Below the pieces are notes generated by a model. It ran no database searches. It was given only the letters and a program-made list of their open reading frames with translations, and was not told the origin of the DNA. Positions 57,121 to 64,000 of a stretch of DNA of 64,000 bases are shown here, one piece after another. Origin of the DNA: Agrobacterium tumefaciens (GTDB taxonomy: Bacteria > Pseudomonadota > Alphaproteobacteria > Rhizobiales > Rhizobiaceae); the NCBI RefSeq assembly GCF_013318015.2, contig NZ_CP115841.1, positions 434,001 to 498,000 of the forward strand, written 5' to 3'. Every line of letters begins with the position of its first letter. Position 1 is the stretch's first letter. Position numbers and translations under genes: made by a program.

Positions 57121-58137
57121 ATGAATATGAAGCCGGAACAGCTCCTGAACTCCACGCCCAAGGGTCTTTATTGCCCGCCGGGCGATTTTTATATCGACCC
57201 GGTGCGGCCGGTGGCGCGCGCGTTGATAACCCACGGCCATTCCGATCACGCCCGCGCCGGCCACGGGGCGGTGCTGGCCACACGCCAGACGCTCGATATC
57301 ATGCGCATCCGTTACGGCGAGGACTTCTGCGGCAGCGAGCAGGCGGTCGCATTCGGGGAGACGGTGGAGGTAAACGGCGTGACCGTCGGTTTCCACCCGG
57401 CGGGCCATGTGCTGGGTTCGGCGCAGATCTCCGTGGAAATGAATGGCATGCGCATCGTTGCCTCCGGCGATTACAAGCGCGGTATCGATCCCACCTGTAC
57501 ACCCTTCGAAACGGTGCCGTGTGATGTCTTCATCACCGAGGCCACCTTCGGCTTGCCGGTATTTCACCACCCGCTGCCGCGGGTGGAAATCGGCAAGCTG
57601 CTCACCTCCATCAAGCAGTTTCCCGAGCGCACCCATCTGGTCGGCGCCTATTCGCTCGGCAAGGCGCAGCGCGTTATCAGGCTCCTGCGCGACAATGGTT
57701 ATGCCGATCCCATCTATATCCACGGCGCGCTGGCGCGGCTTTGCGATTATTACGTGTCGCAAGGCATCGATCTCGGTGAGCTGCGCCCCGCGACGCTTGA
57801 AAAAAGCGATCCCGCCATCTTCAAGGGCGCGATCGTCGTAGGCCCGCCCTCTGCATTTCAGGAGCGCTGGGCGCGCCGTTTCAACGAGCCGCTGATCGCA
57901 TTCGCGTCCGGCTGGATGATGGTCCGACAGCGAGCGAAAAAGGGCGGCGTGGAGCTGCCTTTGGTCATCTCCGACCACTGCGACTGGCCGGAACTGCTGG
58001 AAACCATCAAGGAAATTGGCCCGCAGGCCGTCTGGGTCACGCATGGTCGCGAGGAGGCGCTGGTGCGCTGGTGCGAATTGCAGGGCATTGCTGCCAAACC
58101 GCTGCATCTTGTCGGTTACGAAGACGAGGGGGATTGA
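57121..58137 (+). CDS. Ligase-associated DNA exonuclease (MBL/beta-CASP fold)
   Basis: 338 residues. The metal motif is HGHSDHARAGHG at about residues 39-50, and further metal ligands are in HPAGHVLGSAQI and the DYKRG region. The beta-CASP part has VGAYSLGKAQRVIRLL and VTHGREEALVRW. This family is encoded next to the ATP-dependent ligase (TIGR04122 type), and the two are thought to act together in DNA repair. The ligase gene starts 1 base after the stop. The upstream ribosome site is weak. Confidence 0.9.
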   Translation: MNMKPEQLLNSTPKGLYCPPGDFYIDPVRPVARALITHGHSDHARAGHGAVLATRQTLDIMRIRYGEDFCGSEQAVAFGETVEVNGVTVGFHPAGHVLGSAQISVEMNGMRIVASGDYKRGIDPTCTPFETVPCDVFITEATFGLPVFHHPLPRVEIGKLLTSIKQFPERTHLVGAYSLGKAQRVIRLLRDNGYADPIYIHGALARLCDYYVSQGIDLGELRPATLEKSDPAIFKGAIVVGPPSAFQERWARRFNEPLIAFASGWMMVRQRAKKGGVELPLVISDHCDWPELLETIKEIGPQAVWVTHGREEALVRWCELQGIAAKPLHLVGYEDEGD

Positions 58138-58138
58138 G

Positions 58139-59764
58139 ATGAAAGCCTTCGCCACCCTTCTCGACCGACTTGTCCTCACCCCATCGCGCAACGGCAAGCT
58201 GAAGCTTTTGACCGATTATTTCCGCGATACGCCTGACCCAGACCGGGGGTATGGGCTGGCGGCGATTGCCGGCACGCTGGACCTCAAAAGCGTCAAGCCC
58301 GCAATGCTGCGCGAGCTGGTGCTGGAGCGCATGGACGAGGTGCTGTTCCGCTATTCATACGATTATGTCGGCGACCTGGCCGAGACCATCTCGCTGGTCT
58401 GGGGCAATATCGGCGGTCTGGATGATTCCGAGGCGCAGGATCCCCGTCTTGGCGAAGTCGTGACGCTGATGAATTCGCTCGGCCGCACCGAAGTGCGCGG
58501 AGCGGTGCGCGATCTGCTCGACCGGCTCGATACCTCCTCGCGTTTCGCCTTCCTGAAACTCGCAACCGGCAGCCTTCGCATCGGCGTTTCGGCGCGGCTG
58601 GCGCGGCAGGCACTGGCGGATTTCGCGGATAAGGACATCATCGAAATCGAAACCCTCTGGCACGGTCTGACGCCGCCTTACACGACGCTTTTCGCCTGGC
58701 TGGAGGGCAAGTCCGAGCGGCCGGTTCTGGCAACGCCCGCCATCTTTCACTCGGTAATGCTGGCCACCCCGGTTGCAGACGGCGATCTCGATGGTCTGGA
58801 CCCTGCCGATTATGCGGCTGAGTGGAAATGGGACGGCATCCGTGTGCAGCTTTCCCGCGCAGGCGAGACGCGCAAACTCTACTCCCGCTCCGGCGACGAT
58901 ATTTCCGGCGCATTTCCCGACGTGCTCGATGCCATCGATTTCGAAGGCGTGATGGATGGTGAATTGCTGATTGGTGGCACGGCGCGCTCCAACAATCTCA
59001 CGCGCACCTTTTCCGACCTTCAACAACGGCTGAACCGCAAGACGGTGACGGCCAAGATGCAGGATGACTATCCGGCCTTCATCCGCGCCTATGACCTGCT
59101 GTTCGATGGTGAGAGCGACATTCGCGCGCAGACCTATCTAGAACGCCGTGGCCGCCTGTCGGATATCATCGAACATGCCCCGCATGACCGCTTCGACCTG
59201 TCTCCGCTCATCGGTTTTTCAACATGGGACGAGCTGAATACGCTGCGCGCCGCGCCGCCCGATCCGGTGATCGAAGGCGTCATGATCAAGCGCCGCGACA
59301 GCGCCTACCAGGCCGGCCGGGCCAAGGGACCGTGGTTCAAGTGGAAACGCGATCCCTACAATATCGATGCTGTCATGATGTATGCGCAGCGCGGCCATGG
59401 CAAACGCTCGAGTTATTATTCCGATTTCACCTTCGGCGTATGGGCGGAAGGGGAGGATGGTGAACAGCTGGTGCCGGTTGGCAAGGCCTATTTCGGTTTT
59501 ACCGATGCGGAGCTTGAAGTGCTGGACAAGTTCGTGCGCGACAATACCGTCGAGCGTTTCGGGCCCGTGCGCGCGGTGCGCGCCACGCCGGATTTCGGTT
59601 TCGTGCTGGAGGTGGCTTTCGAGGGCATCAACCGTTCCAACCGCCACAAATCCGGCGTTGCCATGCGGTTTCCGCGCATTGCGAGGCTTCGCGCTGACAA
59701 ACTCCCGGCGGAGGCGGATCGCCTGGCGACGCTTGTGGCGATGATCGATGGCGTTGATGGGTAG
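58139..59764 (+). CDS. ATP-dependent DNA ligase (cisplatin damage response type)
   Basis: 541 residues. After an N-terminal DNA-binding domain (about 1-200), the nucleotidyltransferase domain has the adenylated lysine K230 in EWKWDGIR. Motif III-like DGELLIGG follows, and motif V ends VIEGVMIKRRDS...WFKWKRD. A C-terminal OB fold completes the protein. This bacterial ATP ligase type is associated with tolerance to cross-linking damage. The Lhr-like helicase and PdeM endonuclease that accompany it in other genomes are not next to it here. Confidence 0.93.
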   Translation: MKAFATLLDRLVLTPSRNGKLKLLTDYFRDTPDPDRGYGLAAIAGTLDLKSVKPAMLRELVLERMDEVLFRYSYDYVGDLAETISLVWGNIGGLDDSEAQDPRLGEVVTLMNSLGRTEVRGAVRDLLDRLDTSSRFAFLKLATGSLRIGVSARLARQALADFADKDIIEIETLWHGLTPPYTTLFAWLEGKSERPVLATPAIFHSVMLATPVADGDLDGLDPADYAAEWKWDGIRVQLSRAGETRKLYSRSGDDISGAFPDVLDAIDFEGVMDGELLIGGTARSNNLTRTFSDLQQRLNRKTVTAKMQDDYPAFIRAYDLLFDGESDIRAQTYLERRGRLSDIIEHAPHDRFDLSPLIGFSTWDELNTLRAAPPDPVIEGVMIKRRDSAYQAGRAKGPWFKWKRDPYNIDAVMMYAQRGHGKRSSYYSDFTFGVWAEGEDGEQLVPVGKAYFGFTDAELEVLDKFVRDNTVERFGPVRAVRATPDFGFVLEVAFEGINRSNRHKSGVAMRFPRIARLRADKLPAEADRLATLVAMIDGVDG

Positions 59765-59779
59765 GGGTCTCCGCTGTCT

Positions 59780-59899
59780 CCCTCATCCCTGTGCTTGTCA
59801 CAGGGATCCAGCCAGCCCAAGTCGTTGGGCTGATGGGACTCTTCCCGCCGCGCCGATGCGCGTCGACTGGATTCCTGTGACAAGCCCAGGAGTAAGGGA
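59780..59899. repeat. Long composite palindromic repeat
   Basis: About 120 bases with three inverted repeats; the first hairpin has arms CCCTGTG and CACAGGG. Its left two-thirds are repeated in reverse orientation at 41268-41350 and its first hairpin at 56959-56991. It fills the 260-base gap between the ligase and the hydrolase. Confidence 0.75.
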
Positions 59900-60024
59900 A
59901 TGTTTTGTCCAGAAAATGCCATGATGGCTGCGAATACATTGTTGTCATTCGCGAATCCGTGATTGGACAGCCTCTCGCCGCAGTGCTGAACTGCTTCTAA
60001 TGTTTTGATCACTCAGGTGCGCAT

Positions 60025-60990
60025 ATGCCAGATAAACGCTTTCTCTCCTCAGCATTCGGACAGGAAGAAAGCGGCGCGACCTTAAGGAGCCTGACGCGGC
60101 GCAATCTGCTTGTGGGTGCCATGGGCCTGTCAGCAGCGGCACTTCTGCCCGCAGGTGCGAAAGCGGGCATTCCCACGCCCGAGGTGCTGCCGCTGGAAAA
60201 GCAGGATTACGGCGAGGCGCGTAAACGGTTCCATACCCATTTGCTGCGCAAAATGTCCGCTCCGGAAAAATCATCGCCGCTCGGCACACCGCCGGGCGCG
60301 GAACGGGTCACCTATCGTGGCGGGCCGGATGGTTCCATCGAACTTGTGGCCTGGCTTTCCCATTATCAGCCCTCGACGGTACTCAAACCCGCGGTGCTTT
60401 TCCTGCACGGAGGCAACGCCACCGGTGACGGCCATTGGGCGATGATGAAGCCCTATTGGGAGGCGGGTTTCGTGGTGCTTTTGCCGTCCTTCCGGGGCGA
60501 AAACGGCCAGAACGGCAATTATTCCGGTTTCTACGACGAAACAGCGGATGCGCTGGCGGCGGCGACCTATCTGGAAAGCCTGCCCGGTATCGACAGGAAA
60601 CGCTTCTTCATTGCCGGGCATTCCAATGGCGGCACGCTAACGCTTTTGGCCGTCATGAGCCGCAAATTCCGTGCTGCCGCGCCGATTTCGGCGGGCGTCA
60701 ATTCATGGCGTTACTTCAACCGCTATTCGGACGAACTCTGTTTCGACGAAACCGACGAGCGGGAATTCATCATGCGCTCTTCGGTCTGTTTCGGCCCCAG
60801 CCTCAAATGCCCGGCGCTTTTGCTGCGCGGCACGGAGGAGCGCCCGTTCGACGCCGATCACCAGCTTTTCGTCGATCGCGCCGTGTATTCGGGATTCAAG
60901 GTCGACAAAAAACTGCTGCCCGGCACACACAATGGCGTGGTGCCGGGCGCCGTGACGGAAAGCATCCGCTTTTTCAACGAATTTGCATAA
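60025..60990 (+). CDS. Exported alpha/beta hydrolase (prolyl-oligopeptidase-like/dienelactone hydrolase-like)
   Basis: 321 residues. The N terminus contains LTRRNLLVGAMGLSAAALLP, a twin-arginine signal at residues 23-42, and cleavage near AKAG. The alpha/beta hydrolase fold has the nucleophile elbow GHSNGG near residue 197, an Asp in the segment RPFDADHQLF and the final His in GTHNGV. Substrate unknown; esters or short peptides are plausible. AGGTG precedes the ATG. It is followed by a terminator pointing the other way, which ends the metal ATPase gene. Confidence 0.85.
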   Translation: MPDKRFLSSAFGQEESGATLRSLTRRNLLVGAMGLSAAALLPAGAKAGIPTPEVLPLEKQDYGEARKRFHTHLLRKMSAPEKSSPLGTPPGAERVTYRGGPDGSIELVAWLSHYQPSTVLKPAVLFLHGGNATGDGHWAMMKPYWEAGFVVLLPSFRGENGQNGNYSGFYDETADALAAATYLESLPGIDRKRFFIAGHSNGGTLTLLAVMSRKFRAAAPISAGVNSWRYFNRYSDELCFDETDEREFIMRSSVCFGPSLKCPALLLRGTEERPFDADHQLFVDRAVYSGFKVDKKLLPGTHNGVVPGAVTESIRFFNEFA

Positions 60991-61024
60991 AAAAGGGCCG
61001 AAAACCGCGTTGCAGCTTTCGGCC
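60988..61024 (-). terminator. Intrinsic terminator of the zinc ATPase gene
   Basis: Arms GGCCGAAA (60996-61003) and TTTCGGCC (61017-61024), with an AAAAGG/CCTTTTTT tail that gives a T tract on the minus strand. It lies 12 bases beyond the ATPase stop and also just after the hydrolase stop. Confidence 0.85.
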
Positions 61025-61035
61025 ATCTCGTAAAG

Positions 61036-63756
61036 TCAGGCGCTCTTCTTGAAGTAGCCGAGCAGCCGCATGGCATTGGCGGTGACGAGAACCGTAGCGC
61101 CGGTGTCGGCGAAGACAGCGAGCCACAGGCCGGAGAGGCCGGTAACCGTTGTCACCAGGAATACCGCCTTCAGGCCGAGCGCGATCGTTACGTTCTGGTG
61201 GATATTGCGCATGGTGGCGCGCGATAGGCCGATCAGGCGGGCAGCATCGCCGACATTGTTGCGCATCAGCGCTGCATCCGCCGCTTCCATCGCCACATCC
61301 GTGCCTGAGCCGATGGCGACACCGACGCTTGCAGCCGCGAGGGCGGGCGCATCGTTGATGCCGTCGCCCACCATCACCACGGTTTTCTTCTGGGCAAGCT
61401 TGCGGATTTCCTCGACCTTGTTCTGCGGCAGGAGTTCGCCGCGCGCTTCAAGTCCCAGCTTGTTGCCGATTGCCTTTGCCGTGCGGGCATTGTCGCCAGA
61501 CAGCATAAGCGAGGAAATACCCATCTCCTTCAGTGCCTTGATGCCTTCTGCCGCATCCTTGCGCGGTTCGTCGCGCATGGCGAAGAGACCGCTTGCCGCA
61601 CCCTCGGCCATGACGACGGCCACGGTCTTGCCTTCGCTTTCCAGTGCGGAAATGCGCTCTGCAAGTTCCGTCGATACGGTCCCGACTTCGGTTGCAAAAC
61701 GCGGCGCGCCGATGAACAGGCGCTTGCCGCCGACGGTGCCTTGCATGCCACGACCGGAAATCGCCTTGATCTCCGAGCCGGGCAGGGGAGTTACGCCTGC
61801 CTTGTTGGCATGGTTGACGATGGCTCTGGCAAGCGGATGGCTGGACTCGTTCTCGATGGTTGCGGCTTGCGCGATCAGCCCGGCCTCGTTGCCGTCAAGA
61901 GCCACCACATCCGTCACGACAGGTTCGCCGAGCGTCAGCGTGCCGGTCTTGTCGAAGGCCACGGTTTCGGTGCGTGCCAGCATCTCGATAACCGCACCGC
62001 CCTTCACCAGCATACCGTGCCGTGCCGCAGCCGAAAGGCTGGAGGCGATGGCAGCCGGAACGGAAATGACGAGTGCGCAGGGGCAACCGATCAGCAGCAG
62101 GGCGAGACCGCGATAAATCCAGGTGTCCCAATCGCCAACGCCCACAAGCGGCGGCACGACGATGGTAAGTGCGGAAATCGCGACGATCAGCGGCATGTAA
62201 TAACGCGAGAAGTTCTGGATAAAGCGCTCGGTCGGGGCGCGGGCGTCCTGTGCTTCTTCAACGAGCGTGATGATGCGGGCAATGGTGTTGTCTTCCGGCG
62301 CCCGGTCGACCCGAATGCGCAGCGAACCGTCATGGTTGATCGAACCCGCAAAGACGCGTGCGCCTTTTTCCTTGGCGACCGGAATGCTCTCGCCGGTCAT
62401 CGGCGATTCGTCGACGCTGGATTCGCCTTCCATCACCACGCCATCGGCTGCAATGCGGTCGCCCGGACGCGCCACGACCACCTGTCCGATGCGAACCTTA
62501 TCGGCGGCCACCTGCCGAAGCGTACCGTTTTCTTCCACCAGTGCCGTTTTTGGCAGCAGGGAACCGAGAGCTTTGATGCCCGAGCGGGCACGTGCGGCGG
62601 CAAAGCCTTCCAGCAACTCGCCAACGGAGAACAGCAGAACGACGATCGCCGCTTCTTCCGCCTCGCCAATGATGATGGCGCCGATGGCGGCAATCGTCAT
62701 CAGCATCTCGATGGTGAAGATCGCGCCAAAACGCGCGGCGTTGAAGGCGTTGCGCGCAATGGGAAACAGCGTGACCAGCGTTGCGACGATGAAGGCGTAA
62801 CTGCCCCATGCCGGGAAGCCAAGCTCCGCCGCATAGGCAACGGCCACGAGAATGGTGCCGGTGAAGGTGTTGCGCGCCTTGGCCGTGCGCCACCACACGC
62901 CTTTTTCATCCGCGCCATGGGCGTGGCCTATGTCGGCGCTCTGCGCGACGGTTTCAACGCTCCCGTGGCTATGCGCGTGCTTCGCATCGTCATGATGGTG
63001 GCCGCCGCAGCTTGAATGGTCGTGGTCGGCGTGGTCATGGCTCGAATGGTCGTGGCCTGAATGATCATGTTTGTGATCGTGATCATGGCCGTGATGACCG
63101 CCGCATGATCCATGGTCATGGTCGTCCGCATGATCGTGATTATGTTCTTCGACCTTGCCGAGTGCGGTTTTTTCCTGCGGCAGCAAGGCAGGCTTGAAGC
63201 CGAGCTTGCGCAGCGTGTCCTCGATCTTGTCGACCGGGGTTTTGTTGTTTGCCAGAGAAAGGTTCAGCCTTTCGCGCGCAACGGATACCTTGACGTCGGC
63301 AACACCGGGCAGACGCGAGAGCGCGGTTTCGATCTTGGCCGCGCAGCTGCCGCAATCCATGCCGCCGACAGAGAAGGTCAGGGCATTGTTCTGCTCGATG
63401 CTCGGTGCTGCTTCCGCATGGTGATGACCACCGCACGATGAATGGTCATGATCATGCCCATGATCGTGATGTTCCGCCGCAATCTTTTCGCGCGGAGCCT
63501 TGTCCTGCGGCAGCAAAGCGGGCTTGAAGCCAAGTTTGCGCAGCGTATCCTCGATTTTTGCGACCGACGTTTTGTCTTCCGCCAGCGAAAGGTTCAGCCT
63601 TTCGCGCGCAACGGAGACCTTGACGTCGGCAACGCCGGGCAGGCGGGAGAGCGCCGTTTCGATCTTCGCCGCACAGCTGCCGCAATCCATGCCGCCGACC
63701 GTGAAGGTCAGGTCTCCTGATTCCCCGTTCAAACTGCCGCGTGTCGAAATATTCAT
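61036..63756 (-). CDS. zntA: Zinc/cadmium/lead P1B-type ATPase with duplicated metal-binding domain
   Basis: 906 residues. Two heavy-metal-associated domains with GMDCGSC (residues about 16-83 and 124-192) are followed by a His/Asp/Cys-rich linker (about 205-275). The pump core has SPMTGES, the CPC metal site IGCPCALVIS, DKTGTLTLGEP with the phosphorylated Asp, and the ESSHPLARAI motif. The last membrane helices carry the ZntA-specific ALGLKAVFL lysine and ADTGATVLV aspartate, which select divalent zinc, cadmium and lead over copper. It exports these metals. The two domains differ at about 6 of 69 positions. Confidence 0.95.
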   Translation of the reverse strand: MNISTRGSLNGESGDLTFTVGGMDCGSCAAKIETALSRLPGVADVKVSVARERLNLSLAEDKTSVAKIEDTLRKLGFKPALLPQDKAPREKIAAEHHDHGHDHDHSSCGGHHHAEAAPSIEQNNALTFSVGGMDCGSCAAKIETALSRLPGVADVKVSVARERLNLSLANNKTPVDKIEDTLRKLGFKPALLPQEKTALGKVEEHNHDHADDHDHGSCGGHHGHDHDHKHDHSGHDHSSHDHADHDHSSCGGHHHDDAKHAHSHGSVETVAQSADIGHAHGADEKGVWWRTAKARNTFTGTILVAVAYAAELGFPAWGSYAFIVATLVTLFPIARNAFNAARFGAIFTIEMLMTIAAIGAIIIGEAEEAAIVVLLFSVGELLEGFAAARARSGIKALGSLLPKTALVEENGTLRQVAADKVRIGQVVVARPGDRIAADGVVMEGESSVDESPMTGESIPVAKEKGARVFAGSINHDGSLRIRVDRAPEDNTIARIITLVEEAQDARAPTERFIQNFSRYYMPLIVAISALTIVVPPLVGVGDWDTWIYRGLALLLIGCPCALVISVPAAIASSLSAAARHGMLVKGGAVIEMLARTETVAFDKTGTLTLGEPVVTDVVALDGNEAGLIAQAATIENESSHPLARAIVNHANKAGVTPLPGSEIKAISGRGMQGTVGGKRLFIGAPRFATEVGTVSTELAERISALESEGKTVAVVMAEGAASGLFAMRDEPRKDAAEGIKALKEMGISSLMLSGDNARTAKAIGNKLGLEARGELLPQNKVEEIRKLAQKKTVVMVGDGINDAPALAAASVGVAIGSGTDVAMEAADAALMRNNVGDAARLIGLSRATMRNIHQNVTIALGLKAVFLVTTVTGLSGLWLAVFADTGATVLVTANAMRLLGYFKKSA

Positions 63757-63787
63757 GGTTCTAGCTCCTGAATTCCACTCGACAGCC

Positions 63788-63818
63788 AATCTGGCACCTC
63801 TAGCAACTAGAGGTTCAA
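63788..63818 (-). promoter_or_regulatory. MerR/ZntR-type promoter of the zinc ATPase gene
   Basis: A -35-like TTGAAC (63813-63818), a 19-bp spacer and a -10-like CAGATT (63788-63793). The spacer holds the palindrome ACCTCTAG-TTG-CTAGAGGT (63796-63814). An overlong 19-20 bp spacer with a central palindrome is the hallmark of MerR-family metal-responsive promoters such as those bound by ZntR or CadR. No such regulator is encoded in the window. Confidence 0.75.
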
Positions 63819-63923
63819 GGGCAAAAATGCGCTTTTCCGATTTTTTTTGAAAGGCACACACCAGCCTCGCGCCAGCCGCGCAATGCATCATGCCTTCAAA
63901 CTTGGTTTCATGAAGCGGTTCAG

Positions 63924-64000
63924 ATGACAGCACTCCTATTGAAAAACTGCCGCCGGGCGGCCTCGCTGGCGGTTATTGCGCTGCTGCCTTTCCTGAGCGG
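63924..64000 (+). CDS. Start of an exported protein, cut by the window end
   Basis: ATG 63924 opens a frame that reaches the last base. The 25 visible residues, MTALLLKNCRRAASLAVIAL then LPFLSG, form a basic-then-hydrophobic signal segment. Too little remains to identify the protein. It is divergent from the zinc ATPase, and the small gap between them is taken up by the MerR-type promoter. Confidence 0.5.
   Translation, partial: MTALLLKNCRRAASLAVIALLPFLS

Overview
The window is a gene-dense, high-GC stretch of alphaproteobacterial chromosome that looks like the Agrobacterium/Rhizobium group (Rhizobiaceae). This rests on an orphan CcrM-type adenine methyltransferase, the mutY | DUF721-dsbA-smc neighbourhood, bet and cys operons of rhizobial type, a rhizobial-type asparaginase, and palindromic intergenic repeats typical of rhizobia. 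I could run no search, so the genus is inference. There is no rRNA, CRISPR array, prophage or recognisable insertion sequence. Most of the region is core chromosome with small accessory insertions (toxin-antitoxin genes, a lysozyme-inhibitor-like gene, short peptides).

Layout. 1-7 kb: end of a metallopeptidase gene, then a minus-strand operon thrC, M16 peptidase, GNAT acetyltransferase, membrane GGDEF-EAL protein. 7-16 kb: lipoprotein, two HAD hydrolases, GntR regulator, DUF1284 protein, a repeat-domain periplasmic protein, ccrM, mutY, DUF721 and a DsbA-like thiol oxidoreductase. 16-24 kb: smc, a glyoxalase-fold protein and ppdK. 24-33 kb: small lipoproteins, an AT-rich MliC-like gene, a dicarboxylate/amino-acid symporter, DUF1499 and metallo-beta-lactamase proteins, tRNA-Gln, mqo, tRNA-Pro and a cluster of very small envelope proteins.

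33-41 kb is a complete sulfate module: cysH-cysD-cysN reduce and activate sulfate on the minus strand. Divergently follow an Rrf2 regulator with a cysteine triad and the sulfate importer sbp-cysT-cysW-cysA. A perfect inverted repeat over the sbp promoter is a good operator candidate. 41-45 kb: a 24-codon gene with a near-perfect ribosome binding site, a quinone oxidoreductase, an EAL-CBS-GGDEF protein and an unpaired ParD-like antitoxin. 45-49 kb: betI-betB-betA (choline to glycine betaine) with a 16-bp palindrome before betI. 49-57 kb: ParE-type toxin-antitoxin operon, ClC chloride channel, DUF3750 protein, rhizobial asparaginase, two glutathione S-transferases, and a divergent MarR/MFS efflux pair. 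57-64 kb: a nuclease-DNA ligase repair pair, a Tat-exported alpha/beta hydrolase, and a ZntA-type metal ATPase with two nearly identical metal-binding domains, a His-rich linker and a MerR-type promoter.

Interspersed in gaps are at least two families of palindromic repeats, several intrinsic terminators and two possible small RNA genes. Nothing proves a new system. The best candidates for undescribed biology are the two very short genes (41474-41548 and 32948-33025), the possible sRNAs and the sulfur-regulon operator.
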